Origin: JAMXLO01 sp963799415
Lineage (GTDB): Bacteria > Pseudomonadota > Alphaproteobacteria > Acetobacterales > Acetobacteraceae
Assembly: GCA_963799415.1 (NCBI GenBank)
Contig: CAWCXI010000022.1
Span: 62,001 to 126,000, forward strand
DNA length: 64,000 nt
Direction: 5' to 3'
Position 1 is the first letter of the stretch, and the number at the start of each line of letters is the position of its first letter. Of the stretch, positions 34,079 to 42,925 are shown one piece after another. The position numbers were made by a program, and so were the translations under genes. The notes under the pieces are model-generated. The model saw only the letters and a list, made by a program, of their open reading frames with translations. It was not told the DNA's origin and ran no database searches.

Positions 34079-34353
34079 CTTGGACCGAGCCAGCCTTGTA
34101 TGACCTCGTTTCTGCGAGAGCCTACATCTCCCGCGACAATCCCCCGGCGGCGGACAAACAGATTGAACGCGTCATGTCGGCGGTCGCGACCCTATTGCGG
34201 TTTCCCGAAAGCGGACGGCTTGGTCGACGCTCGGGCACGCGCGAACTGGTCGTCAACCGGACACCCTATGTCGTGCCATATCGGTTGAGGGGAGCGACAA
34301 TCGAAATCCTGCGCGTCCTGCACGGACGGCAACGCTGGCCCGACCGACTGTAG
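34069..34353 (+). CDS. ParE/RelE-family toxin
   Basis: 94 residues from the ATG at 34069. The family fold is visible: RIAWTEPALYDLVSARAYIS, IERVMSAVATLLRFPESGRLGR, ELVVNRTPYVVPYRLRGAT, and IEILRVLHGRQRWP. The pattern of conserved Arg and the C-terminal HGRQxWP are typical of ParE gyrase toxins. The start overlaps the antitoxin end. It appears complete. It lies next to the truncated Phd-PIN module on the opposite strand. Confidence 0.85.
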   Translation: MRIAWTEPALYDLVSARAYISRDNPPAADKQIERVMSAVATLLRFPESGRLGRRSGTRELVVNRTPYVVPYRLRGATIEILRVLHGRQRWPDRL

Positions 34354-34390
34354 CAGCCTTGAGCTCGGATATGGCGAGCGCCTCAAGCCG

Positions 34391-35998
34391 CTACGGCCGC
34401 ATGGTGAACCGCGATTCCCCCGGTGAGCGCAGCGGCGCGGCCATGTTGGCGAACTCACACAACAGCCGGCGGGTCTCGCGCGGGTCGATCACCTCCTCCA
34501 CCCAGAATGGCTCCGCCGTCCGGAAAGGCGAGCGGAGTCGGTTCAGACGCGCCTCGATCTCGTCCATCTTGGCCTGTGGATCGGGTGAGGCATCGATCTC
34601 GGCCCGATAGGCCGCCTCGATCCCACCTTCCAACGGCAGCGATCCCCAGCTCGCCGACGGCCAGGCATAGCGCACGCAGAGGTGGCTCACCGGCTGGTGC
34701 CCGAGCCCACCCACGCCGTAGCAGTTGCGCACGACAACGCTGCACCACGGCACTGTCGTCTGATTGATTGCGGACAGCGCGCGTACACCCCAGCGGATCA
34801 CCGCGCTGCTCTCGGCGGCCAAACCGACCTGGAACCCCGGGCAGTCCACCAGATGCAGGATTGGCAGATGGAATGTCTGTGCCATGTCGACGAAGCGGAT
34901 GATCTTGTTGCAGGCATCCGCGGTCCAGGCGCCGCCGTGGAACAGTGGATCGCCGGCCATCAGAGCCACCGGCCAGCCATCCAGACGGCAGAAGCCGGTT
35001 ATGATCGGTCGGCCGAACAGTTGCCCCATCTCGAAGAAGCTGCCCTTGTCCACCAGCGCCTCGATGATCCGGCGCATGTGGTAGGCCTGCTTCTTCTCGC
35101 GCGGGATCGCCGCGATCAGAAATTCTTCACTCCGCTCCGGATCGTCCCAGGAGCGCTTCCGCGGCGGTACGTCCCAGATCGAGCCTGGCAGGTACGCCAG
35201 GAAACGGCGCGCCGCTACGAAGGCCTCGTCCTCGGTGTCTACCGCATGGTCCACCGCGCCACAGGCAAGCTGCACTTCCCAGCCTCCGAGTTCCTGTTTG
35301 CTGCGCGGTTCGCCCAGTCGCTCGACCACCGGCGGGCCGGCGACGAACACGGCGGACATCTCCTTCACCATCACGGAGTAGTGGCTGGCCGCCAGCCGCG
35401 CCGCCCCAAGTCCGGCCACCGAGCCCAGCCCCAGTGCAACCACCGGCACCGTGCCCATGTTATTCGCCACCAGGTCAAATGATGTGGTCTCTGACAGTCC
35501 GCCAGGCAGGTTGGCGCGGCCGGTTGTCTCGATCGTCTTAACCGATCCCCCGCCACCGGAGCCTTCGATCAGCCGGATGATCGGCATGCGGAATTCTGCC
35601 GCGATCTGCTCCGACATCTTCGGCTTGCCTTTGATCGAGGCATCCGCCGACCCGCCACGCAGCGTGAAATCATCGCCCGCTATCACCACCGGGCGGCCAT
35701 CGACCGTGCCACGGCCGAACACGCAGTTGGCGGGCATGAACGCCGTGATCTGCCGGCTGTCCGTGTCGTACGTGGCCTTGCCGGCGGTGCCGCCGATCTC
35801 GTGGAAGCTGCCCCGGTCCAGCATGCCTTCGATTTGCTCGCGCACGGTGAGCCGGCCACCAGCATGCTGACGGGCGACGCGGTCGGCGCCACCCATTTCC
35901 TTGGCCAGCGCAATACGAGCGCGCAACTCGGCAAGCTCCGGCTCCCAACCGGTCGGTGTGGTCTGCTGTTGGCGTGGCAAAATGGAGTCATCGGGCAT
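34391..35998 (-). CDS. Acyl-CoA carboxylase carboxyltransferase (beta) subunit
   Basis: 535 residues from the ATG at 35998 (MPDDSILPRQQQ). A two-domain crotonase-like fold is visible. The N-terminal domain has GRLTVREQIEGMLDRGSFHE and VVIAGDDFTLRGGSADASIKGKPKMSEQ. The C-terminal domain includes FGRPIITGFCRLDGWPVA and LPILHLVDCPGFQVGLAAE. It is a homologue of propionyl-/methylcrotonyl-CoA carboxylase beta chains and carboxylates an acyl-CoA from biotin. No biotin carboxylase or biotin carrier gene is adjacent. The gene is divergent from the PEP carboxylase-like gene. Confidence 0.87.
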   Translation of the reverse strand: MPDDSILPRQQQTTPTGWEPELAELRARIALAKEMGGADRVARQHAGGRLTVREQIEGMLDRGSFHEIGGTAGKATYDTDSRQITAFMPANCVFGRGTVDGRPVVIAGDDFTLRGGSADASIKGKPKMSEQIAAEFRMPIIRLIEGSGGGGSVKTIETTGRANLPGGLSETTSFDLVANNMGTVPVVALGLGSVAGLGAARLAASHYSVMVKEMSAVFVAGPPVVERLGEPRSKQELGGWEVQLACGAVDHAVDTEDEAFVAARRFLAYLPGSIWDVPPRKRSWDDPERSEEFLIAAIPREKKQAYHMRRIIEALVDKGSFFEMGQLFGRPIITGFCRLDGWPVALMAGDPLFHGGAWTADACNKIIRFVDMAQTFHLPILHLVDCPGFQVGLAAESSAVIRWGVRALSAINQTTVPWCSVVVRNCYGVGGLGHQPVSHLCVRYAWPSASWGSLPLEGGIEAAYRAEIDASPDPQAKMDEIEARLNRLRSPFRTAEPFWVEEVIDPRETRRLLCEFANMAAPLRSPGESRFTMRP

Positions 35999-36106
35999 CA
36001 GCGTCGCTTCCTGCGTGGCGCCCACAGACGCTATGGCACGTTCGATCAGTCCGCAATCTGGCCGTTCCATCTTGCTGCGCTGCACAATCCGCCGCAGAAT
36101 GCCTGG

Positions 36107-38905
36107 GTGCCGGACGCTCCATTCGATCGGACAGGGCGGCTTGCCCAGGAACTCCTGGAGCTGACCGCGCGCACGACTGCGCGCGCCGAGGAAGATCCGT
36201 TCGGCAATCCTGTTCTGCTGGTCGCGCTGGCGATCAGCCGCCGCATCGAAGCAGGCGCACTGGACGACGCCACAATGGGGGCGCTGATCGCGCATCTACG
36301 CGACGCCGCATTCGCCGATCGTGCGCGCCGCATCGCCGATTATGTCGGAGGCGCCGATGTGCCAGCGCATACCGCCGTCCTGAAGGAGCTGGCGCTGCGC
36401 CTTCTGCGACCGGATCCCAACGACAGTCCGGTGCGCTGGGCGGAATATCGCGCCCTGGTGGAGCGCACACGCTTCGCGGCAGTGTTCACCGCGCACCCGA
36501 CATTCGCACTTCCCCCAGCCGTCGCTCATGCACTGGTGGAGGCGGCGAGCGGGCGAGTAGTCTCGGTTCCTGGTTCGCATCGGCCTCCGCCAATCACGCT
36601 TGCGAACGAATTCGCCCAGGCAGTCGCCGCGATCGCGAATGGCCGCGATGCGATCGACCATTTCAATGCAGTACTTCTCTCGGTGGCGCGCGGAGGGTGG
36701 CCGGATCGTTGGACCGAACTCGATCCGCGGCCGGTGATCCTGTCGAGCTGGGTTGGCTACGACACCGACGGCCGCACCGACATCGGCTGGTGGGACACGT
36801 TGCGGCTGCGACTGGAGATGAAGCGTCTGCAGCTGGCGCGGGTCCACGCCCAGATCACCGCGCTGCCTGCGACGGATGCGCTGGCCGCGCGTATCGCGCA
36901 GGCTCTGGATGCCACCAGCGAGCAGCGTGACCTGTGTCCGGATTCGCCTGAACCGTCGCGCGTGGCGGCGTTCGCGCAGACGCTGGTGGGGCGGCGCGAG
37001 CAGGCGCTGACCTCGCCGCAGCCGCTGCTGGCGCTGTTTGATCAGGCGCTGGCCGCGGCAGCGGATGACGAGGCACGGCAGGCCCTGTGCGTCGCGCGAT
37101 CAGGGCTGGTGTCGCACGGTCTGGCGCTCGCGCATACGCACGTGCGGCTCAATGCGGCGCAGATCCACAACGCGGTGCGCCAGCGGTTGGGCATCGCCGA
37201 TGCGCCCGAGGACCCGGCGCATCGGCGCGTGCTGTTCGGCGCGATGAATGTGGCGCTTGGTGCGGTGAAGCCTGTCGCCGTTGATTTTGGCGCTCTGTTG
37301 GCCGAGCAGGCATCGGCGATCCGGCTGATGATGACCATCGCGCAGATCATCAAGCACGTGGACAACTCCGTGCCGGTGCGCTTCCTAATCGCCGAGACCG
37401 AGACCGGCTACACGCTGCTCGCCGCGCTGTGGCTGGCGCGGTTGTTCGGCATCGAGCGCCATATCGAGATCAGCCCGCTGTTCGAGACCGCGGATGCGCT
37501 GGAGCATGGCGCGACGGTGCTGGAGGAGGCGCTGCGCAGCCCACACTATCGTGCCTATCTGCAAACGACCGGTCGGCTCGCGCTGCAGTTCGGCTATTCG
37601 GATTCCGGCCGATATGTCGGCCAGCTTGCGGCAAGTTACCTGATCGAGCGGTTGCGGCTGAAGATCGGCCAGACGCTGGCGGATCACGGTATCTCTGACG
37701 TTGAGGTGATCCTGTTCGATACGCACGGCGAGAGCGTGGGGCGCGGTGCGCATCCTGGTTCGCTTGCTGACCGGCTGAAATACCTGTCACCAACCGCGTC
37801 GCGTCAGGCGCTGAATCGCGCCGGGCTCAGCGTGCGCGAGGAGGCCGCGTTTCAGGGTGGCGACGGCTATCTGCTGTTCGGCACGCCTGAGCTTGCGCTG
37901 GCGACGATCACCGGCATAGCGCAGCAAACCTACCATCCTGCGGCAGGCCCCATCGAGGATCCCGTTTATGCCAATCCCGACTTCGCCGCCGACTTCTTCG
38001 CCACCGTTCGCGCCGGCATGGAGGCGCTGGTCGATGACGCCGGCTATGCCGCTCTGCTCGGGGCGTTCGGTCCATCGCTGATCGACGTGACCGGATCGCG
38101 GCCCGCGGCACGGCAGGCGGACGGCTTGGTGGGAGCGGCGCGCATCCGTCATCCGCGCGAACTGCGCGCGATCCCGAATAACGCAATCCTGCAGCAGCTC
38201 GGCTGGTGCGCGAACACGCTCCAAGGCATCGGCGCCGCAGCGGCGCGGCATCCCGAGCTGTTCGTTGATTTGCGCGAGAACAGCCGGCGGTTCCATCGCG
38301 CGATGGACCTGGCGTCGCATGCGCTGGCTCATTCCGACATCGACGTGCTACGCGCGGTGATCGCGACGCTGGATCCCGGCACCTGGCTGGACCGCGCCGA
38401 ACACACAGCTACGCGTGCCGGGCGCGAGGCGCTGGTGGGCGTGGCGCGTGCGCTGGAACGCCTCGGCATCTGGGCGGCTGCGCAGTCAATGTTCCGCCAC
38501 GTGCATGCCGATCATCTGGCGCTGCGCGAGATCTGGCCCGACGCGCCGCGAATGGCGACGCGCGAGGTGCTGCTGCACGCGCTGCGGCTGGCGTTGATCC
38601 ATCGCATCTGGCTGCTGTCCACCGAGATCGCCGACTTTTCACCGCGGCATGGCGTGACGCGCCCCGTGCTGGAGGGCGTGATGCTGCGGCTGGAGATAGA
38701 GCCGGCGCTCGAAGTGCTGGCGCAGATCTTCCCGGCCGCATCCGACCGGTCGGAGGAGTTCGACTACGCCGAACCGGCTGCGCCGCGCGGCATGACAGCC
38801 TATGCGCGCGAGCACGAGGAAATCTTCGCACCTATGCGCTCGTTGTTCGGCCTCGTGCGCGAAATCGCCACCATCATCACGCACGAGGTTGGCGCGTTCG
38901 GATAG
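36107..38905 (+). CDS. Divergent phosphoenolpyruvate carboxylase family protein
   Basis: About 932 residues from a GTG at 36107. No ATG lies between the divergent gene and the first conserved residues, so the start is uncertain. The PEPC pattern is recognisable: FTAHPTFALP keeps the catalytic His of the TAHPT motif, and SWVGYDTDGRTDIGWWDTL stands in for the GGDRDGNP motif. FLIAETETGYTLLAALWLARLFG and QFGYSDSGRY follow. The catalytic loop usually FHGRGGSxGRGG is here FDTHGESVGRGAHP, so the His579 and Arg581 positions (E. coli numbering) are changed while Arg587 is kept. The activity is therefore uncertain. Typical PEPCs make oxaloacetate from PEP and bicarbonate. Confidence 0.75.
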   Translation: MPDAPFDRTGRLAQELLELTARTTARAEEDPFGNPVLLVALAISRRIEAGALDDATMGALIAHLRDAAFADRARRIADYVGGADVPAHTAVLKELALRLLRPDPNDSPVRWAEYRALVERTRFAAVFTAHPTFALPPAVAHALVEAASGRVVSVPGSHRPPPITLANEFAQAVAAIANGRDAIDHFNAVLLSVARGGWPDRWTELDPRPVILSSWVGYDTDGRTDIGWWDTLRLRLEMKRLQLARVHAQITALPATDALAARIAQALDATSEQRDLCPDSPEPSRVAAFAQTLVGRREQALTSPQPLLALFDQALAAAADDEARQALCVARSGLVSHGLALAHTHVRLNAAQIHNAVRQRLGIADAPEDPAHRRVLFGAMNVALGAVKPVAVDFGALLAEQASAIRLMMTIAQIIKHVDNSVPVRFLIAETETGYTLLAALWLARLFGIERHIEISPLFETADALEHGATVLEEALRSPHYRAYLQTTGRLALQFGYSDSGRYVGQLAASYLIERLRLKIGQTLADHGISDVEVILFDTHGESVGRGAHPGSLADRLKYLSPTASRQALNRAGLSVREEAAFQGGDGYLLFGTPELALATITGIAQQTYHPAAGPIEDPVYANPDFAADFFATVRAGMEALVDDAGYAALLGAFGPSLIDVTGSRPAARQADGLVGAARIRHPRELRAIPNNAILQQLGWCANTLQGIGAAAARHPELFVDLRENSRRFHRAMDLASHALAHSDIDVLRAVIATLDPGTWLDRAEHTATRAGREALVGVARALERLGIWAAAQSMFRHVHADHLALREIWPDAPRMATREVLLHALRLALIHRIWLLSTEIADFSPRHGVTRPVLEGVMLRLEIEPALEVLAQIFPAASDRSEEFDYAEPAAPRGMTAYAREHEEIFAPMRSLFGLVREIATIITHEVGAFG

Positions 38906-38908
38906 CGG

Positions 38909-39000
38909 TCTCCTGTCACTGCGAGGAGCGCAAGCGACGAAGCAATCCCCGACACGAAGGGGATTACTCCGTCGCTTGCACTCCTCGCAGTGACAGGAGA
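38909..39000. repeat. Long near-perfect 42-bp inverted repeat (MITE/REP-like)
   Basis: Bases 38,909-38,950 and 38,959-39,000 are reverse complements over 42 bp with three mismatches, around an 8-base loop. The words gcgaggagcgcaagcgacg and tcctcgcagtgacagg occur in similar spacers of many alphaproteobacteria. The element fills the spacer between the PEP carboxylase-like gene and the first GMC gene. It would form a very stable hairpin in RNA and could end both transcripts. No transposase lies nearby. Confidence 0.85.
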
Positions 39001-39035
39001 CTGTGCTGCCCGAACGATCGGGGGAAGCACAGAAC

Positions 39036-40649
39036 ATGCAGGCGGACTACGTCATCGTTGGTGCCGGCTCTGCTGGCTGCTGTCTTGCCAATCGGCTGAC
39101 CGAGGATGCGGATAACCGCGTCGTGCTGATCGAGGCGGGCGGGCGCGACTGGAACCCGCTGATCCACATTCCTGCCGGCTACATGAAGCTGTTGGAACAT
39201 CCAACCCTTACATGGGGCTTCAAGGCAGAGGCCGATCCCGGCACCAATGGCCGCGCCATCAACTATCCCCGCGGCCGCGTGCTTGGCGGGTCCAGCTCGA
39301 TCAACGGCATGATCTATGTGCGCGGCCAGCCGGAGGACTTCGACCACTGGGGTCAACTCGGCAACCGCGGCTGGTCATGGGATGACGTCCTGCCGTTCTT
39401 CCGCAAGGCGGAGAACTGGGAGGGCAACGAGGATGCGGTGCACGGCAAGGGCGGTCCGCTGTTCACCTCGCACGGCCGCGACAAGCCGCTGTTGTGCCAG
39501 GCGGCGATCGAGGCCGGCATGCAGGTCGGCTGCGAATACCGCAACGACGTCAACGATCTGCCGCCCGATGCCGGTGACGGCATCGGCTGGGTGCAGCAAA
39601 CGCGTGGCGGCCGTCGGCGTGCGAGTAGCGCGCGCAGCTATCTGCGTCCTGCACTGAAGCGGCCCAATCTTCAGGTCATCACCGGCGCGCTGGTGCACCG
39701 CGTGCTGTTTGACGGCACGCGCGCGATTGGCGTCGAATTCTCGCGTAACGGCAACACCGAGCGCGTCGATGTCGCAGGCGAGGTGATCCTCGCGGCAGGT
39801 GCGATCGGTTCGCCGCATCTCCTGCAACTGTCGGGCGTCGGTGATCCCGAGCATCTCGCTCGCGTCGGCATCCCCGTGCATCACGAACTGCGCGGCGTCG
39901 GGCGTAACCTTCAGGACCATTATCTGGCGCGGGTGTCGTGCTCGGTCCAGGGCGCGCCAAGTCTGAACCAGCAATCGCGCGGCCTGGGTCTGGCCGGTCA
40001 GGTGTTGCGCTATCTCGCCTCAGGCAACGGGATCCTGACCTATGCCGCGTCGCTGGTCGCCGCGTCGGTGAAGGTGCTGCCGGAATCGGCCACGCCCGAC
40101 GTGCAGGCGCTGTTCGCGCATGGCAGCTACGCCGCCGGTGTGTCGCGCCAACTGGATACGATACCGGGCATGACCTGCGGCATGTGGCAGATGCGACCGT
40201 TGAGCCGCGGTTATGTCGAGGCGCGTTCGACGCGTCCGCACGAGCAGCCGAACATCAATCCGCGCTATTTCAGCGACGAGACTGACGCCCGGGCGGCTGT
40301 CGGCGGAATGCGATGGATCCGCCGGATGTTCGCCGCGCCGGCGCTGGCGAAATACGTCGTTGCCGAGACCGTGCCTGGCAAGGACGTCGAAAGCGACGAT
40401 GAGATGCTGCACTACGTGAAGCAGACCGGCGGCACCGTGTTTCACGCGACCTGCACCTGCAAGATGGGCCGCGACATGATGGCGGTTGTGGACGATCGGC
40501 TGCGCGTGCATGGCCTGGAGCGTCTGCGCGTGATCGATGCGTCGGTGATGCCGACCGTCACGTCCACCAACACCAATGCACCGACGATCATGATCGCGGA
40601 GAAGGGGGCGGCGATGGTGCGTGAGGAAGCGAGTGCCCTTGCAGCTTGA
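39036..40649 (+). CDS. GMC-family FAD oxidoreductase (choline dehydrogenase-like)
   Basis: 537 residues from the ATG at 39036 (MQADYVIVGAGSAGCCLANR). The FAD-binding Rossmann start is followed by RVLGGSSSINGMIYVRGQPE and a C-terminal substrate domain. Its catalytic His is in TVFHATCTCKMG. A late NTNAPTIMIAE carries the expected Asn/His pair region. GMC enzymes oxidise alcohols or sugars. The paralogue at 42,926 shares the SSSINGMIY motif. The gene's end overlaps the start of the hydantoinase remnant. The substrate is unknown. Confidence 0.86.
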   Translation: MQADYVIVGAGSAGCCLANRLTEDADNRVVLIEAGGRDWNPLIHIPAGYMKLLEHPTLTWGFKAEADPGTNGRAINYPRGRVLGGSSSINGMIYVRGQPEDFDHWGQLGNRGWSWDDVLPFFRKAENWEGNEDAVHGKGGPLFTSHGRDKPLLCQAAIEAGMQVGCEYRNDVNDLPPDAGDGIGWVQQTRGGRRRASSARSYLRPALKRPNLQVITGALVHRVLFDGTRAIGVEFSRNGNTERVDVAGEVILAAGAIGSPHLLQLSGVGDPEHLARVGIPVHHELRGVGRNLQDHYLARVSCSVQGAPSLNQQSRGLGLAGQVLRYLASGNGILTYAASLVAASVKVLPESATPDVQALFAHGSYAAGVSRQLDTIPGMTCGMWQMRPLSRGYVEARSTRPHEQPNINPRYFSDETDARAAVGGMRWIRRMFAAPALAKYVVAETVPGKDVESDDEMLHYVKQTGGTVFHATCTCKMGRDMMAVVDDRLRVHGLERLRVIDASVMPTVTSTNTNAPTIMIAEKGAAMVREEASALAA

Positions 40650-41483
40650 CCCCGTAACCCTCGAGGTGATGAGCCGGAAGCTCGAGGCCATCGCCTGGAC
40701 CGGCCTGCTATGCGGCCGGAGGTACCGAGGCCACGGTCACCGATTGCTATGTCGTGGCCGGGTACATCGATCCAACGCGGTTTCTCGGCAACCGCCTGAC
40801 GCTCGATGTGGTGGCCGCCACACAGGCGCTGGAGCGGTTGGCCGACGCGCTCGCAATGGAGAGCAAGGATCGCGCAGTGCGTGTCGTGCAATTTGCGCTG
40901 CGTATCACCACGGCGGTCATGGCGAGCGAGATCGCGCGCGACCAGGCGCAGAAGGGCGAGGACGCGCGCGAATACGCGCTGATTGCATTCGGTGGTGCCG
41001 GTCCGACCCAGGCGCTGCACCTGGCGGAAGAGGCGGGCATCTCGACGGTGATCATTCCCGCCGCGCCGAGCACGTTCTGCGCGCTTGGTACGATCCTCGC
41101 GGACGTGAAGCGCGACTTCGTCGCCTCGCGCTTCACTCGGCGAGCTGCTCCACCAGGCCCACGAAAAAGTCTACAGCTTTCGCGACCCAGACAGTGCGGT
41201 CGAGATCACGGCGGAGCGACTGCGCGTCGTCGACACGATCCCGCCGATCGATCTGCCGCCGATCCTGGCGGTCGAGCGGCCAGGCAGTCCCACGGCGAGG
41301 CGCATCCATCTCCAGGACGGCTGGCAAACCGCGTCGATCTGGCAGCGCGATCAGCTCGAAGCGGGGCAGACAATCACTGGGCCAGCAATTATCGAGCAGG
41401 AGGATACCACGACGCTGATCCTCCCGCGCTGGACCGCGGCCGTCGACCGGATCGGCACTATCATCGCCACGCAGGTGGTGTAG
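40621..41483 (+). pseudogene. Decayed hydantoinase/oxoprolinase locus (HyuB fragment fused to HyuA C-terminus)
   Basis: Three pieces can be read. A GTG at 40621 opens with MRKRVPLQLDPVTLEVMSRK, the start of HyuB-type proteins, and soon breaks. From about 40,720 another frame gives GGTEATVTDCYVVAGYIDPTR and IAFGGAGPTQALHLAEEAGI, the C-terminal part of HyuA. After about 41,140 a third frame continues with HEKVYSFRDPDSAVEITAERL to the stop at 41,483 (IIEQEDTTTLIL). The HyuA N-terminal ATPase and most of HyuB are missing, so the locus is a multi-deletion remnant. Confidence 0.7.
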
Positions 41484-41519
41484 CGTGGTTGCCCCGCCCG
41501 CATGGATGGATCAGTCAAC

Positions 41520-41864
41520 ATGATCAAGGTCGTCGGATTGCTGACGCGCAGGCCGGAACTAACTCACGAGCAGTTCGTCAGGCATTGGCTGGAGATTCAT
41601 GGACCGCTCGCGCATGCGGTGCCGGGCGTACGCCGCTACGTGCAGTCGCACATCGTCGGCACTAGGGCGCGGGCGGACATTCCTGAGACCGATGTGGAGG
41701 TCGATGGGATCGCTGAGCTTTGGTACGACGATCAGCAAGCCCTGGCGCGCGCCGCCGCCTCAGCCGAGATGAAGCGGCTGACCGACGACGGTGCGCTGTT
41801 CATTGGCCGGATCAAGAGCTTCATCGTCGAGGAGAAGCAGATCATTCCGGCCACCGGCCAATGA
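41520..41864 (+). CDS. EthD-domain protein
   Basis: 114 residues from the ATG at 41520 (MIKVVGLLTRRPELTHEQFV), with an alternative ATG at 41502. FVRHWLEIHGPLAHAVPGVRRYVQ and DGIAELWYDDQQALARA are the typical EthD dimeric barrel: the H(G)PL His, then a second hydrophobic strand and an ELWYDD segment. EthD proteins occur beside P450 and dehydrogenase genes and often act on ethers or ring compounds. No substrate can be assigned. It lies between the hydantoinase remnant and a cupin gene. Confidence 0.82.
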   Translation: MIKVVGLLTRRPELTHEQFVRHWLEIHGPLAHAVPGVRRYVQSHIVGTRARADIPETDVEVDGIAELWYDDQQALARAAASAEMKRLTDDGALFIGRIKSFIVEEKQIIPATGQ

Positions 41865-41868
41865 AACG

Positions 41869-42393
41869 CTATTCGGCGGCCGGGCTGAGCGCGTCCACCG
41901 CCTCGTAGGGGAAGCGCTTCACGCGATCCATGTTCATGCCCTCGATGCGCAGTAGCCGCGTTGAGCCTTCGCGACGCGGCGAGTGCAGCACGCCAATGTC
42001 GTACAGATATGCATCGCCCGGCAGCATCGAATAGTCGCGCACACGCTTCGCCTTGCCCGGCGTCCCTTCGTTCGGGCGCGCCAGGCAGTCCCAGTCGGTC
42101 ATGATCGTCTCGCCGGCGGCCTGGCCGTAGATCGCCCAGGACGGACCGTGGTCGTGCGGCTTGCTGCCCTTCGCCCCGACATAGCCGTGCGCCAGGATGG
42201 TGAATCCCAGTTCGGAATCCTCGTACAGCACCTGGCGCTCCGGCGTGCCTTCCGGGATGTATTTCGCAACGAAGTCGCCGTCCTTCAGCACGTCCTTCAC
42301 CAAGCCGCAAACCGCCTTGCGGCCCTCGCTGCCCGGCTGGCCTTTCAGCGCGTCGTGACACTTGGCGGCGAACGTCTCCAGCGTATAGCCCAT
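41869..42393 (-). CDS. Cupin-type metal-binding protein
   Basis: 174 residues from the ATG at 42393 (MGYTLETFAAKCHDALKGQP). The double-stranded beta-helix is indicated by a metal motif SKPHDHGPSWAIYGQ, where HxH and Glu-like positions are expected, and by a second His in GVLHSPRREGSTRLLRI. The ATG is chosen because an AGGAGGTA box is eight bases upstream. A TTG at 42399 lies too close. It may be a dioxygenase or a small-molecule isomerase. It ends five bases after the convergent EthD gene. Confidence 0.75.
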   Translation of the reverse strand: MGYTLETFAAKCHDALKGQPGSEGRKAVCGLVKDVLKDGDFVAKYIPEGTPERQVLYEDSELGFTILAHGYVGAKGSKPHDHGPSWAIYGQAAGETIMTDWDCLARPNEGTPGKAKRVRDYSMLPGDAYLYDIGVLHSPRREGSTRLLRIEGMNMDRVKRFPYEAVDALSPAAE

Positions 42394-42415
42394 CGTCAAT
42401 ACCTCCTGAATTTGT

Positions 42416-42841
42416 TCATTCCCGGCGATACGGATAGCAGTGCGCCCGATCTAGCGGAATATCGAAGTGCTCGGCGAGAGCCTCAATCGCATCGGCGTGC
42501 TGCTTGTAGGGATCGCTGTTGCCAGGCCCCACGATGATGCACCCAAACGAGCGATCGCGACGGCCGCCCGACGGCAGCATGGCGGTGACCAGCGGCGCGC
42601 CTTCGTCGTTGCGCAGCGTCAGGAACATCGGCATCTCGCGCCGGATGTGCGATCCCTTGGCGATGTCCTGCTCGAAGTACACCGAGGTCAACGGTTTGTA
42701 GCTCTCCGCCGCCTTCTCCCACTCCCGGCGAAAGTATTTCTCCACGGCATGGCGCATGAGCTCGGATTCCATCGTGGCCTCGCCCTCGCTGACCAGCCGA
42801 AACCAGGTTCTGTCACCCGGAGCGTCGCAGATGTACTCCAT
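42416..42841 (-). CDS. Hypothetical protein, possible substrate-binding accessory
   Basis: 141 residues from the ATG at 42841, preceded by GGAGGAAC. The start MEYICDAPGDRTWFRLVSEGE is followed by HAVEKYFRREWEKAAESYKP and then TLRNDEGAPLVTAMLPSGG, ending IPLDRAHCYPYRRE. I recognise no family. Its gene lies next to the cupin gene on the same strand (22 bases), so they may form a two-gene unit. It is divergent from the second GMC gene. Confidence 0.6.
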   Translation of the reverse strand: MEYICDAPGDRTWFRLVSEGEATMESELMRHAVEKYFRREWEKAAESYKPLTSVYFEQDIAKGSHIRREMPMFLTLRNDEGAPLVTAMLPSGGRRDRSFGCIIVGPGNSDPYKQHADAIEALAEHFDIPLDRAHCYPYRRE

Positions 42842-42925
42842 GTGTTCCTCCCACCCGGCTTGGATTGGTATCCGGGGCCAGCTTAGGATGGAGCGGCGTG
42901 ACAATCAAACAGCAGGTGGCAACGC

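Noticed and set aside
36002..36106. An ATG start for the PEP carboxylase-like gene inside the divergent region
   Set aside because: No in-frame ATG lies between the carboxylase start and the first conserved residues; the upstream ATG at 35,801 lies inside the divergent gene.
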